The position numbers and the translations under genes were made by a program. The notes below the pieces were generated by a model. It was not told the DNA's origin and did no database searches. It saw only the letters and a list, made by a program, of their open reading frames with translations. Below are positions 49,882 through 59,666 of a stretch of DNA of 64,000 bases, piece after piece; positions within the stretch are counted from its first letter, which is position 1, and each line of letters starts with the position of its first letter. Source of the DNA: Raphanus sativus (taxonomy: Eukaryota; Streptophyta; Magnoliopsida; Brassicales; Brassicaceae); assembly GCF_000801105.2 (NCBI RefSeq), contig NC_079519.1:33145288-33209287 (forward strand), in the 5' to 3' direction.

Positions 49882-50576
49882 ATGGAAGTCACCAAGAAAT
49901 TATGTCGAGCCTGAGAATCAAAAGAGAAAGATGGCAACTTTGGTTTTTGAGAAGGTGTTAAAAACTACTCATCAACTTATCGGTTTGGTGGCAGAAAAAG
50001 AGACGATCAGGATTTGTGTCAAAGATGATTACGAGGAAACGTGACAGGGAGAGATCATATAATTGACATAAAAAAGATAAAGGTGGAAGAAAGAGAGTTT
50101 TACACGTCAGATTGCCAATTTCAATGTCGGCTTCCACTACCTTGGTTTGTGTGATTTATTTTGTCCCTTTCTAGCAAGTTTTTGTAAGGAAGAGATGTTA
50201 GTTTTGTTCTGTAGTTTCCCATTCAAACACTGAAGATGTCCAGTGTATCCACGACATTCCTTAACGTGGTTCAGAACACTCAGGGTTCGGGTCGGTTAAA
50301 AACTTATAAATAAATGAAAATTTCAAATCTGTTCTTGTTAAAATTTGATCATCTCCCAAAACATAATGAATTTATCTGGAATACCGATTATCCAATACAA
50401 TTCTAAGCTAGTTAAATAAATGTAAAGATAAAAAACAAATAAAAATGTATAGTTATAAGATCGGTCTTCTATATACATACATGTCTTAAAATATTTAGAA
50501 AAAAATGATCAGAAATATCTGAAAATACTTAAAATGATTAACAGATTTGTTGTTATTCAAATTATAGTTTGGAATA
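49882..50576. promoter_or_regulatory. AACT1 upstream region
   Basis: This 695-bp stretch should contain the AACT1 leader and promoter. It grades into AT-rich spacer. No specific sites were assigned. Confidence 0.4.
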
Positions 50577-50584
50577 CATAAATT

Positions 50585-51450
50585 CAGTGCCGTCCTAAAT
50601 TTTTTGGTGGTCTAAAACATTTTCTAAAATATGGCTTTAATAAAATAAAATATTATACTAAATTAATATAATTTTTAATATGTTAGAATTGTAATATAAC
50701 AACGAAATTTTGTTAAAATAGATTTTCTGTGACATTAGTAATTCATTCAATTTTTCGTGGATCATGGAACCTACATTACATATCTGAAATTTTTATATGT
50801 AAAAAAATTAATAAAGAAAAAACTAGAATACAATATCTTTAAAATAATAATTATGTAGTTAAATTCTATTTTAATTTTGTTTTGATAACTATAACATAAA
50901 AATGGAACGGACAAAAAGTTAAATTCCCTTCTAATATTGTTTTGGAAACTATAAGTTATAACATAAAAGTTATTTGACAAAAAAAAAACATAAAAGTTGA
51001 AACTAGTAAAAAACGAACAGCGCACTTGTATTTCTGTTAAATTTCCAGTTAGTTTTATTTTGATAACTACAACATATTTTGAAAATATAACATAAAATTG
51101 AAACTAGTGCAAGGGATGGACAAAAACAGTTTATTTGTGGTATTGACCAAACCAAATACAGTATAACCTTTTTAAATTAATAATCGATAGATTAATATCT
51201 TTATAAATTAATATAATTTCATAGTCCTAAATTAAGTTTTTGGTTCAATTAGTATCTTGATAAATTAATAATTTCTATTAATTAATAAAAAATATAGTTT
51301 TGGTGTAGTCCCAACATTATTAATTTATGGAAGTTTCACTGTAAGTTGATAATTACTGTACACAGAATATAAAATCTGACCCTAATTTTTTTTCCAAAAA
51401 ATGTGGCCTAAAACATTAGCTTTAGCTGACTTATGAGAGGCACGGACCTG
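50585..51450. mobile_element. 866-bp hAT-like element with perfect 8-bp TSD
   Basis: The exact duplication CATAAATT flanks it at 50577-50584 and 51451-51458. The ends CAGTGCCGTCCT and, inverted, CAGGTCCGTGCCT are imperfect terminal repeats of the CAG-type seen in hAT elements. Near the left end is GGTGGTCTAAAACATT, and near the right end is GTGGCCTAAAACATTAGCTT. The interior is AT-rich with no transposase, so the element is non-autonomous. Confidence 0.8.
51158..51343. repeat. 186-bp MITE nested in the hAT-like element
   Basis: The ends TACAGTATAACC and, inverted, TACAGTGAAACTTCC surround TTAAATTAATA-type inverted sequence. This matches the TACAGTAAAACCTCTATAAATTAATA type that is common in Brassicaceae. 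A TSD was not identified. Confidence 0.55.
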
Positions 51451-51727
51451 CATAAATTATTATAATTATTAATATAAATAAAATTTTAAATACATATTTA
51501 TATTTTAGATAATTTATATTTTAGATATTTCCGGACAAAAATTTTCGAATGAATCCGATATCTTGCTCCAAACAAAACCCTTCATTAGTGGGCCTTATAA
51601 ATGGGTAGTAAAAAGCCCAGTGGTGTGTAGTTCAAATGTCTCTCCCAACGACGACGTATCAAGTCGCGCATGCTGGTTTTCCCTTTCTTCAGACCTCCTG
51701 ACTCTCTCGCTCTTGCGTTTTGCGGCA

Positions 51728-53094
51728 ATGGCGGCGGCGACGGAAAATGACGACACCATCCTCGACAACCAGCTCAAACCAGATTCCGAACCGGCTCCGG
51801 TCAACCCCTCCTCTCCACCCGAAGAGAAACCTCTTTCTAAAAACGCCCAGAAGAAGCAGCTGAAGCAGCAAAGATACGAGGCGAAGAAGGCCGAGAAGAA
51901 GGCGCAAGAGAAGGAGCACAAGAGGAAAGAAGGCGAGAGAAAGCACAAGGAGTGGGAAGAAACACTAGCCAACGCGACGGAGGAAGAGAGGCTGAAGCTT
52001 ATCGAGTCGAGGAGGAGTCTCCGGAAGGAGAGGATGGAGAAGAGGTCCGAGGAGAAAGAGAAGAAGATGGAGCGGCTCACCAGGGCCAAAGAGATCGGAC
52101 AGAACATCGTCATAGATGTTGACTTCGCGCATCTTATGTCCGAGTCTGAGATCTCCAGCCTCGTTCAGCAGGTGGGTCATGCTAAAGTTTCAAACTTTAC
52201 TCTGTTCTTATATGCTGAAGTTTCAAACTTTACTCTGTTCTTATATGCTAAAGCTTCAAACTTTACTCTGTTCTTATATGCTAAAGCTTCAAACTTTACT
52301 CTGTTCTTATATGCTAAAGCTTTAAGCTTGACTCTGTTCTTATATGCTAAAGCTTTAAGCTTGACTCTGTTCTTATATGCTAAAGCTTCAAACTTTACTC
52401 TGTTCTTATATGCTAAAGCTTTAAGCTTGACTCTGTTCTTATATGCTAAAGTTTTAAGCTTAACTCTGTTCTTGTTGCTTTGATTGTTCAGATAATGTAT
52501 TGTTATGCGGTGAATGGGAGGAGCAATTCTCCTTGTCATCTATGGCTAACGGGAGTGCAAGGGGAGATGAGTACTCAGCTTGATAGGCTTCCAGGTTTTG
52601 AGAAATGGTTTATAGAGAAGGAGAGTAAGTGTTACATTGAGGCCATGGCTGATCGGAAAGAGAATTTGGTGTACCTTACGGCTGACTCCGAGACTGTGTT
52701 GGAGGATCTTGACCCTAAGGATATCTACATAATTGGTGGGTTGGTTGATCGGAACAGGTTCAAAGGGATCACAATGAACAAGGCACAAGAACAAGGGATT
52801 AAAACAGCTAAACTTCCTATAGGAGAGTATATGAAAATGTCCAGTTCTCAGGTATGCACCCACTTCAATTGTTTAAGTAGTCTCTTTACTGTCTACTGCA
52901 TCTGCTGTTTTGTTCCCTATTGTGAGTTTTTGTTTTTTCTATTGATTTAGGTTCTCACTGTGAACCAAGTGTTGGAGATACTCGTGAAGTTTCTTGAGAC
53001 GAGGGACTGGAAAACATCCTTCTTCACTGTGATTCCACAGAGGAAACGAAGTGGAGTTGATCCTGTAGACTCTTCGAAACTTGAACCTCTCTGA
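51728..53094 (+). CDS. TRM10: tRNA (guanine-9-N1) methyltransferase TRM10-like
   Basis: This SPOUT-family enzyme methylates G9 of tRNAs using S-adenosylmethionine. The exons are 51728-52171, 52492-52851 and 52951-53094 (315 residues as read). The N-terminal third is a very basic, Lys/Glu-rich helix (KKQLKQQRYEAKKAEKKAQE). The catalytic SPOUT part begins at NIVIDVDFAHLMSESEISSL and continues with NLVYLTADSETVLEDLDPKD, IIGGLVDRNRFKGITMNKAQ and KTAKLPIGEYMKMSSSQVLT. The frame stops at 53094, but an acidic tail continues in the next frame to a TAG at 53179, suggesting a small indel after VDSSK. The start at 51728 was chosen because upstream sequence is leader. Intron 1 holds a minisatellite. Collinear with At5g47680. 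Confidence 0.92.
52179..52474. repeat. Nine-copy 33-bp minisatellite in TRM10 intron 1
   Basis: The unit is ATGCTAAAGC + TTCAAACTTT + ACTCTGTTCTTAT. Copies start at 52179, 52212, 52245, 52278, 52311, 52344, 52377, 52410 and 52443. There are two forms, A (TTCAAACTTTACT) and B (TTTAAGCTTGACT), in the order A-A-A-A-B-B-A-B-B. The array fills most of the 320-bp intron and begins only 8 bp after the donor site. The unit length is a multiple of three and is open on both strands. Confidence 0.95.
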
Positions 53095-53179
53095 AGAGCA
53101 TCAAGAGGAAGAACATGATGATTCTTCGGAGAGGAAAAAGGTATGCGTTGAAGCTCCTCTGCAAAGTGGTAGTAGCTAG
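53081..53179 (+). CDS. Out-of-frame acidic C-terminal tail of TRM10
   Basis: Directly after the break, the frame reads LNLSEEHQEEEHDDSSERKK and then VCVEAPLQSGSS-stop. Its composition is protein-like, and adding it would bring the protein to about 346 residues, near the plant family length. An indel in the GAAAC stretch (53076-53080) would explain the split. Confidence 0.55.
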   Translation: MNLSEEHQEEEHDDSSERKKVCVEAPLQSGSS

Positions 53180-53463
53180 ATGAAAGATAAAATGCATGCT
53201 TCTATTTCCCTTGAACGCTAGTTTTTCTGTAGTTGAGAAATTTGAATTTCGAATGTTATGTCCTTCCTTATTATTATTATATGTTAGAGTCAAGACGCAC
53301 TACAAGTCAATTCCTATATTAAAGACCACACGTATGTTGTTTGGAACTGATACTTTTATTGACACACCAGGTTCGTTGAAGGAGAAGATACATAGATAAA
53401 GCATATCATTGTTTATGCTTAAAACTTTGAATTCATGAACTAGAACAGTTATGATTCTTCTTC
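53180..53463. other. Convergent 3' region of TRM10 and NF-YB6
   Basis: This should hold the two 3' UTRs. I see no other features. Confidence 0.4.
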
Positions 53464-54233
53464 TCAGTACTTTTGTTGCTGAGTTGGAAATACACTTGAT
53501 GCAGATGATGAACCACCACCCATTCTAGAATTAGGTTCATTACCATTGTAAACAAACCCATTCTGATGACGATACGCCATGTGAATCCCTGGCATAGTCC
53601 CACCATAAGCTCCTCCGTACTCGATACCATTAGGCCTCTTGACAACCATGCCATTGGTCATGCTAACGGAACCAACAGCATTGTAGCTAACCCCTCTATC
53701 ACCACCCTCCAGCTCTCTGTAGCGGTGGAGGTACAACGTGAGGGGTTCGATGTAATCATCGAAACCGAGCTTGCTCATCGCCCACAAGACATCCTCGGCG
53801 GTGATGGTCTTGCGCTGTTCCCGCTGGCAACGCTCGTTGGCCTCTCCCGTTACGAAGCTGATGTACTCGGAGACGCATTCTTGGATCGTCTCCTTGGAGT
53901 CGTCAGAGATCTTGGCGTGTGCAGGTAAGATCCTGCGCATGATCCGTATCACGTTGGCGATAGGCATGAACCTGTCTTGCTCTCTCACCGTGCACTCCTC
54001 TTCTCCCCCGCCGTTAGCGGTTTTGTTAGGGTGGTTGAGTTCTGATAGCTGCATGCTGCTGCTCTCCGCCATCAAAAACTTCGCTGGTGATCTCAAAACA
54101 GAAACAAGAAAGCTGAGCTTTAGTGCCTAAAACAACAAGAGAGAATGTTCTCTGCATGCAACTGAAAATAACACTTACCTGGATTGTTGGTGGTGTTCAA
54201 CTTACCGTAGCCATGGAAGCCTCCACGTTCCAT
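53464..54233 (-). CDS. NF-YB6: NF-YB6 / LEC1-LIKE transcription factor subunit
   Basis: This is the histone-fold B subunit of the CCAAT-binding NF-Y complex and a LEC1-type embryo development regulator. The minus-strand exons are 54233-54179 ([18 protein letters not shown]) and 54083-53464, giving 224 residues (Arabidopsis about 234). The acceptor ATCACCAG|CG restores phase, so the methionine codon at 54096 is intronic and should not be used as the start. The histone fold has [40 protein letters not shown] and [20 protein letters not shown]. An Asp (DDYIEP context, ISDDSK) marks the LEC1 group. The C-terminal tail is Gly/Ser-rich, ending FPTQQQKY. Same strand as NF-YB2, about 5 kb away. Collinear with At5g47670. 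Confidence 0.94.
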
Positions 54234-54824
54234 ATCCTATCTTCAAAGTCGTACGAGGTTGAGTTTGTGCATATATAATAAAAACCAATGCTTGAAATTT
54301 TGAAGCATTTGAAGGAAACAAGAAGATGAGGGAGAGAGAGAGGAGAATACTTTGAGTAAAAACTAAAAACTTTGGGCAAGTGTCAGCATTTGTAATTGAA
54401 GACCTCACAACTTCCTGAACGTGTCAGCCACTGTCGATGTAAACGATGATATACTTCTCGTTTCCCACAGGCGTTACAAGATCCTAACTCACCAACGCTT
54501 TTGTATTTATTTAGAACATTCTATACTCTTAACACCATACAAATACAAATACAAATACGTAAGTTTTAACTTCCTAGTATCTACAAAGCTTCCGTGCCAA
54601 AAAAAAAAAAAAAACTCATCTCAAAGTATGAACAAGTCTTGTGCGTCAAGCTACAGTCTTCTAGCAATCTTCTCTTGCCGCTTCATCAATACTCCCCACC
54701 AGCTTCTCCAAGACATGCTCAAGCTTTTCTCTAGTTTTCCGCTTTTTTTTTTAATACTAGCTAGTGACGTCATCGCCAATTCCGATGAAAGAATCAGACC
54801 GAACCAAGTTAAAAAGCAGAGGGT
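54234..54824. promoter_or_regulatory. NF-YB6 upstream region
   Basis: This is the leader and promoter of NF-YB6 up to the foldback element. GAGAGAGAGAGAGG at 54330-54343 is a GA-rich tract near the start. The element insertion limits the unique promoter to about 600 bp. Confidence 0.45.
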
Positions 54825-54833
54825 AAAAAAAAA

Positions 54834-56450
54834 GGGAAAATTCCTTAAAAATACACAGACTGAATTTCTTTTGTTAAAAAAATACACGAACTTTTTTGGC
54901 TTCCCAGAAAATACACAAACTAATTTTGATTGTCCATAAAATACACAAACTTTTGAATTTTGAAGGTTTCACACCTCGATTTTAACGGTGTAAACAGTGA
55001 CTAACAGAATAGTAAGACGCCGTTAGACGCCGTTAACTCTGATTAAAAAGTTCATGTATTTTATGGACAACCAAAATTAGTTCGTGTATTTTTCGGGAAG
55101 CCTAAAAAGTTCGTGTACTTTTTCAGCAAAGGAAATTTAGTATGTGTATTTTTAAGGAATTTTCAAATGGAGTTTGGATATTTCATATACTATTCAGAGG
55201 CTGAATATCTGGACCCAATACATATCCAAAATTTTATATTTGTAAACTTTCGGTTTGGTTTTGGACCAGATATTTTTGATCTGAAAAATCCAGATCCGAA
55301 AAAAACGGCCCAAACCCGACCCAAAGACCTGAAAAAAACACATTCTCTATCACATGATACATGTCCGAAATTTTATATTTGTAAACTTTCGGTTTGATTT
55401 TGGACCGAATATTTCCGGGTCAGTTCTGATTCAAGTTTTTGAATCCGGCTAGACATTTTAGCCGGATTCAAAAACTTGAAGGGTCAGTTCTGATTCAAGT
55501 TTTTGAATCCGGCTAGACATTTTAGCCGGATTCAAAAACTTGAATCGGAACTGACCCAAAAATATTCTCTCCAAAACCAAACCAAAAGTTTACAAATATT
55601 TGTTGAGTCCAATTTAGTCGAAATCTATCATATATATCTAAAAATTCACAAACAACTCTAAATTTTACATTGAAAGTTTCATATTAATTAAAAATGTTTC
55701 TGTTACAAAAACAAAACTAAAAAATATTGCAAAAATAATAACAAAATTGTTAGCAGAAAGATCTTGTCGGATTGAATCTATTCGTGTCGATTTTATTAGG
55801 CTCAGGTCTATTCGGATCAGTTCTTTTTGGTTTCAATTCTTTCAAATAAAAGAGTTTTGGACCCAACAAATATTTGTAAACTTTCGGTTTGGTTTTGGAC
55901 TGAATATTTTTGGGTCAGTTCCAATCCAAGTTTTTGAATCCGGCTAAAATGTCAAGATTAGGTCTAGATATTTTAGCCGGATTCAAAAACTTGGATCGAA
56001 ACTGATCCGAAAATATTCGGTCCAAAACCAAACCGAAAGTTTACAAATATAAAATTTTGGATCTGTATTGGGTCCAGATATTTAACATCTGAATAGGATA
56101 TGAAATATCCAAACTCCATTTGAAAATTCCTTAAAAATACACGTACTAAATTTCCTTTGCTGAAAAAATACACGAACTTTTTAGGCTTCCCGAAAAATAC
56201 ACGGACTAATTTTGGTTGTCCATAAAATACATGAACTTTTTATTCAGAGTTAACGGCATCTAACTGTCTTACTATTCTGTTAGTCACTGTTTACACCGTT
56301 AAAATCGAGGTGTGAAACCTTCAAAATTCAAAAGTTCGTGTATTTTATGGACAACCAAAATTAGTTTGTGTATTTTTTGAGAAGCCAAAAAAGTTCGTGT
56401 ATTTTTTCATCAAAAGAAATTCAGTCTGTGTATTTTTAAAGAATTTTCCC
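54834..56450. mobile_element. 1.6-kb foldback element of two facing MITEs, MULE-like
   Basis: The outer ends are GGGAAAATTC (54834) and GAATTTTCCC (56450). Arms of at least 430 bp pair as inverted repeats. Each arm begins with a MITE (54834-55164 and 56122-56450) that is itself palindromic: AAAATACACGAAC-type words at its left face their complements at its right, around a TTTCACACCTCGATTTTAAC core. The pairing then continues inward through GGAGTTTGGATATTTCATAT and CTTTCGGTTTGGTTTTGGAC. Flanks are 9 A's (54825-54833) and 10 A's (56451-56460), compatible with a 9-bp Mutator-type TSD but not informative in a homopolymer. No transposase is present. Confidence 0.85.
55430..55544. repeat. Tandem pair of perfect 22-bp stem hairpins
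   Basis: Two 51-bp hairpins (55430-55480 and 55494-55544) share a perfect 22-bp stem, beginning TTCAAGTTTTTGAATCCG, with loop GACATTT. They form a 64-bp tandem unit that starts GGGTCAGTTCTGA. A third version with a longer loop lies at about 55927-55995. They sit near the centre of the foldback element. Confidence 0.9.
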
Positions 56451-56460
56451 AAAAAAAAAA

Positions 56461-57035
56461 GAAGAAACTTTGGTTTGCAACTCTGTGACTGTGTTATTTA
56501 CTTTAATGCCCTCAAAAGAGCAAGATAACCTCCAATGTATCATCCTTCACTTGAGTCGTTTTCTTACCCGTCACGGATCTGTTTCGTGGACAAGACAAGC
56601 CAAACACTTCATTTTATTTTTTTTGGCTTGTAGCTCAGCTCAGCCTACCGACACTATCACATACACTTTCCAGCAATCAAAAGAGAAGTTTGATTATATC
56701 ATATAACTGGCCTTATAGCATTGATCTGAGTCTTACTAATCAACCGTGTCATACACTCTTTTGACCTTATAATCTTTTAAACTTCAAAGGTTTGAAACTT
56801 ACAAAAAGTTTACACTTTTTTTTTTTGTATGTTGACAGATTGGTTTTATAAATAGAATTTGATGCAGAAAGTTCGTTCCTTTCAATTGATTTCATACGTT
56901 AGTTGCCAAACAGGTCTCTGTTATTTTACATCGTAAAATGAAAACTTGTGGTTGTGGATTGAGTAACTAGTAGAAAGACAGATCATGTGTGATTGAGTTT
57001 TAAAGTTCTGTTCTTTTTCTTTCTTGTCTGAAAAG
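56461..57035. promoter_or_regulatory. NUDT2 upstream region
   Basis: Unique sequence between the foldback element and the NUDT2 start codon; it should hold the NUDT2 promoter and leader. I see no other gene. Confidence 0.45.
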
Positions 57036-58780
57036 ATGATTAGCCGTGTGGCCAAAAGCTGTGGTTTAATCAGATTGTTGATGAAACCGCGGGGTGGTGG
57101 ATATCTACGTTTTCCTCAGTTTCTCCGTTGTTATCCGGCTGATGGTTTCTCCTCCGCGTTTCGCAGTTGCAACACGGCGAGGAACAGATTCATGTCCGCT
57201 TCCTCCTCCTCCTCAACGGATCCGATGGCTGGAGGAGAGGAGGCAAACGGCGGCGTTACGCTGCTTCTTCCGGCTGTCGAAGACAAGTACGGTGGCGTGA
57301 TGGCTGAGATGAGTCGTCCTATGGATCCTTCTGCCTTCTCTGCTCTTCTCCGTTCCTCTCTCTCTACCTGGACTCTTCAGGTGCTCTCTCTTCTCCTCTC
57401 TTGTTAGATTATTAATCTCAACAAGACAAGAGTTTGTAATAACCGGTCTTTTTTTATAGAATCATTGAAAAAAACTAAAAAAGTTGTGGTGACAATGTGT
57501 ACATGGATGTCACTCTCTTTTCTTGACAATTATTGTATAGTGTGCGGGCCATAGAGAATCTTGTGTTACTTTTGCTGCAGTTAAAGTGAAATCAACTTTT
57601 CCCACTATACTTGTACACAGGGAAAAAAGGGAGTGTGGATCAAATTGCCTAGGCAGCTTATTGGTCTTGCTGAAACTGCTGTTAAGGTGTTGTTTGTTAT
57701 TAATTACCTTTTTTAGTTTGTTTTGTAGATTCTTTGTATATAACAAACTGGTTTGTGTTGTATATGAGTAGGAGGGATTCTGGTTCCATCACGCGGAGCA
57801 AAACCACTTGATGCTTGTGTATTGGATTCCCAAACAAGACGACCATACCCTTCCTTCCAATGCATCTCACCGTGTTGGCATAGCTGCCTTTGTCATCAAC
57901 CACAAGAAAGAGGTGTTGTGGTTTGAGATGTGATTTTTAATTACATTTCCAAGCCTTTTTTGATCACATCTCTGTTTCTGTGTGTTTGAATCCAAAAGGT
58001 GCTTGTTGTTCAAGAGAAGACAGGAAGATTTAAAGGCCAAGGTATCTGGAAGTTCCCAACCGGAGTAGTCAATGAGGTGATGATGCTCCTTATTAAATAT
58101 CCCATTACATGGTTTGGGTTCCTCTCTGATGTTGTTGTTTTGGTTGTGTTGACTCAGGGAGAATACATCCATGATGGCTCTGTCAGAGAGGTGAAAGAAG
58201 AGACAGGAGTAAGCCTTTTTTTCATGCACACCCACCTTTTACATTAAAACCCAAGAGCTAATCCCATTCATTGATCAATTTGTTTTTTTAAGGTGGATAC
58301 AGAGTTTGTCCAAGTATTGGCTTTCAGGTTCCAACTCAAAACAAGATCATCTGCTTATATTGCAACAACATAACTGACTTCTTGTCTGTTTTTAAACCTT
58401 TGGCAGACAGACCCACAAAGCTTTCTTTGAAAAGTCAGATTTGTTCTTTGTCTGCATGTTAAAGCCTCTTTCATTGGAGATCAATGCACAGGAGACTGAG
58501 ATAGAGGCAGCTCAGGTAAACAACTAACAACAACCCTTTCAATAACTCTCTCTTACCACACCCAAAACACTCACAAACCTAAATGCTGCAGTGGATGCCA
58601 TGGGAGGAATACAAGAAGCAACCATTCGTACAGAACCATGAGCTGTTGAGGTACATGACAGACATTTGCTCTGCTAAAACCAACGGAGACTACGAAGGCT
58701 TCACTCCTCTCCTCGTCTCTGCACCTGATCTACAAGGCAACTTGTACTTCAACAACCGCGACCTCAGTTCCCGCCATTAG
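57036..58780 (+). CDS. NUDT2: Nudix hydrolase NUDT2-like
   Basis: Nudix enzymes cleave nucleoside diphosphate linked compounds; Arabidopsis NUDT2 is reported to act on ADP-ribose and NADH and to aid oxidative stress tolerance. The exons are 57036-57380, 57621-57686, 57772-57912, 57999-58076, 58158-58208, 58293-58327, 58407-58515 and 58592-58780, giving 337 residues. The Nudix box reads G-VVNEG-E-YIHDGSV-REVKEETGV, complete with the catalytic REVxEE. The preceding plant-specific part has TEMSRPMDPSAF-like and SLSTWTLQ. The first 52 residues before the methionine at 57193 (MSASSSSS) are rich in Arg, Ser and Phe and look like an organelle targeting peptide; starting at 57193 gives a cytosolic-length protein of about 285 residues. 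Both starts are possible. Collinear with At5g47650. Confidence 0.93.
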
Positions 58781-59072
58781 CATTTTTTCTCACAACCAAA
58801 GGCAAAGCATTTGAAACCTCTTTAGCTCTCTCACATACCAAAAAAATAAATAATAATAAACATTTTGCATTTCAATGCTATTCAAATCCGATAGTTAAAT
58901 ACAAAGACCAAACAGAGCAGATCCTATTGTTTTTTCAAACACACTTGATCCTCTTTACACAAGCCGCAAAACCTAATTTTACATTGATATAATCTTTAGA
59001 GGTAAGAATAGGCATATGCGTATATATGTATATCTATATATACAGAGATCCACTTTCACCCAATCTCTTTTT
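58781..59072. other. Convergent 3' region of NUDT2 and NF-YB2
   Basis: This holds the two 3' UTRs. I see no other features. Confidence 0.4.
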
Positions 59073-59666
59073 TTAAGTCCTTGTCCTACCGGAACCACCA
59101 CCTCCACCGTCTCCGCCACCACCACCACCACCACCGCCTGTAGACCCATACATATGGTTCTGCCCGTGGTGAAGAAACTGATGATGCTGTTGATACTGCA
59201 TCCCCATCCCACCACCACCGTAGTATCCTCCACCGCCATCTCCGCCGACACCACCACCATGCTCACCGGCCTCACCACCAGTCTGCGGCCTCCCGAGCCC
59301 AGTCCTCTCCCCTTCGATCTCCCTAAACCTCTGCAGATAAACCTTCAGCGGCTCGACGTAGTCCTCGAACCCTAGAGTGGTCATAGCCCATAGCAAGTCG
59401 TCTCCGTTGATGGTCTTCCTCTTCTCCTTCTGACACTTGTCCGAGGCCTCTCCGGTGACGAAGCTTATGAACTCCGAGACGCACTCCTGCATCGTCTCTT
59501 TAGCGTCTTTGGAGATCTTGGCGTTCGCGGGGAGAGCCTTCTTCATGATCCGGCTCACGTTAGCGATCGGGAGGAACCTGTCTTGCTCTCGAGGAGACAG
59601 CGAAGACTGTCCGTTTTGGTTGTTCCCTGTTTGCCCTCCGCCGGAGTCTCTGTCCGAATCTCCCAT
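59073..59666 (-). CDS. NF-YB2: NF-YB2 transcription factor subunit
   Basis: This is a single-exon histone-fold subunit of the NF-Y complex, 197 residues (Arabidopsis about 190). In Arabidopsis NF-YB2 and NF-YB3 work with NF-YC and CONSTANS in photoperiodic flowering. The core is [40 protein letters not shown] and [20 protein letters not shown]; the Lys in ISKDAK separates it from the LEC1 type. The tail is Gly-rich with a [15 protein letters not shown] run and His/Gln repeats, which may vary in length. It shares strand with NF-YB6, with NUDT2 between them on the other strand. Collinear with At5g47640. Confidence 0.95.
   Translation of the reverse strand: MGDSDRDSGGGQTGNNQNGQSSLSPREQDRFLPIANVSRIMKKALPANAKISKDAKETMQECVSEFISFVTGEASDKCQKEKRKTINGDDLLWAMTTLGFEDYVEPLKVYLQRFREIEGERTGLGRPQTGGEAGEHGGGVGGDGGGGYYGGGGMGMQYQQHHQFLHHGQNHMYGSTGGGGGGGGGDGGGGGSGRTRT

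Noticed and set aside
51595..52113. 172-codon open frame antisense to TRM10 exon 1
   Set aside because: It arises from the Lys/Glu-rich sense codons, giving Ser/Phe/Leu-rich antisense; no support as a gene.
52179..52474. Regular repeat array resembling a CRISPR
   Set aside because: The units are directly adjacent with no unique spacers, and it lies in a plant intron; it is a minisatellite.
52177..52539. 120-codon repeat protein on the minus strand of TRM10 intron 1
   Set aside because: It is the translation of the minisatellite with no start context or homology.
54096..54098. ATG at the start of the long NF-YB6 exon as translation start
   Set aside because: It lies upstream of the acceptor ATCACCAG; the [11 protein letters not shown] exon at 54233-54179 splices in frame at 54083.
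54421..54939. 172-codon open frame upstream of NF-YB6
   Set aside because: It runs from spacer into the foldback element, is lysine-rich and phenylalanine-rich low complexity, and matches no family.
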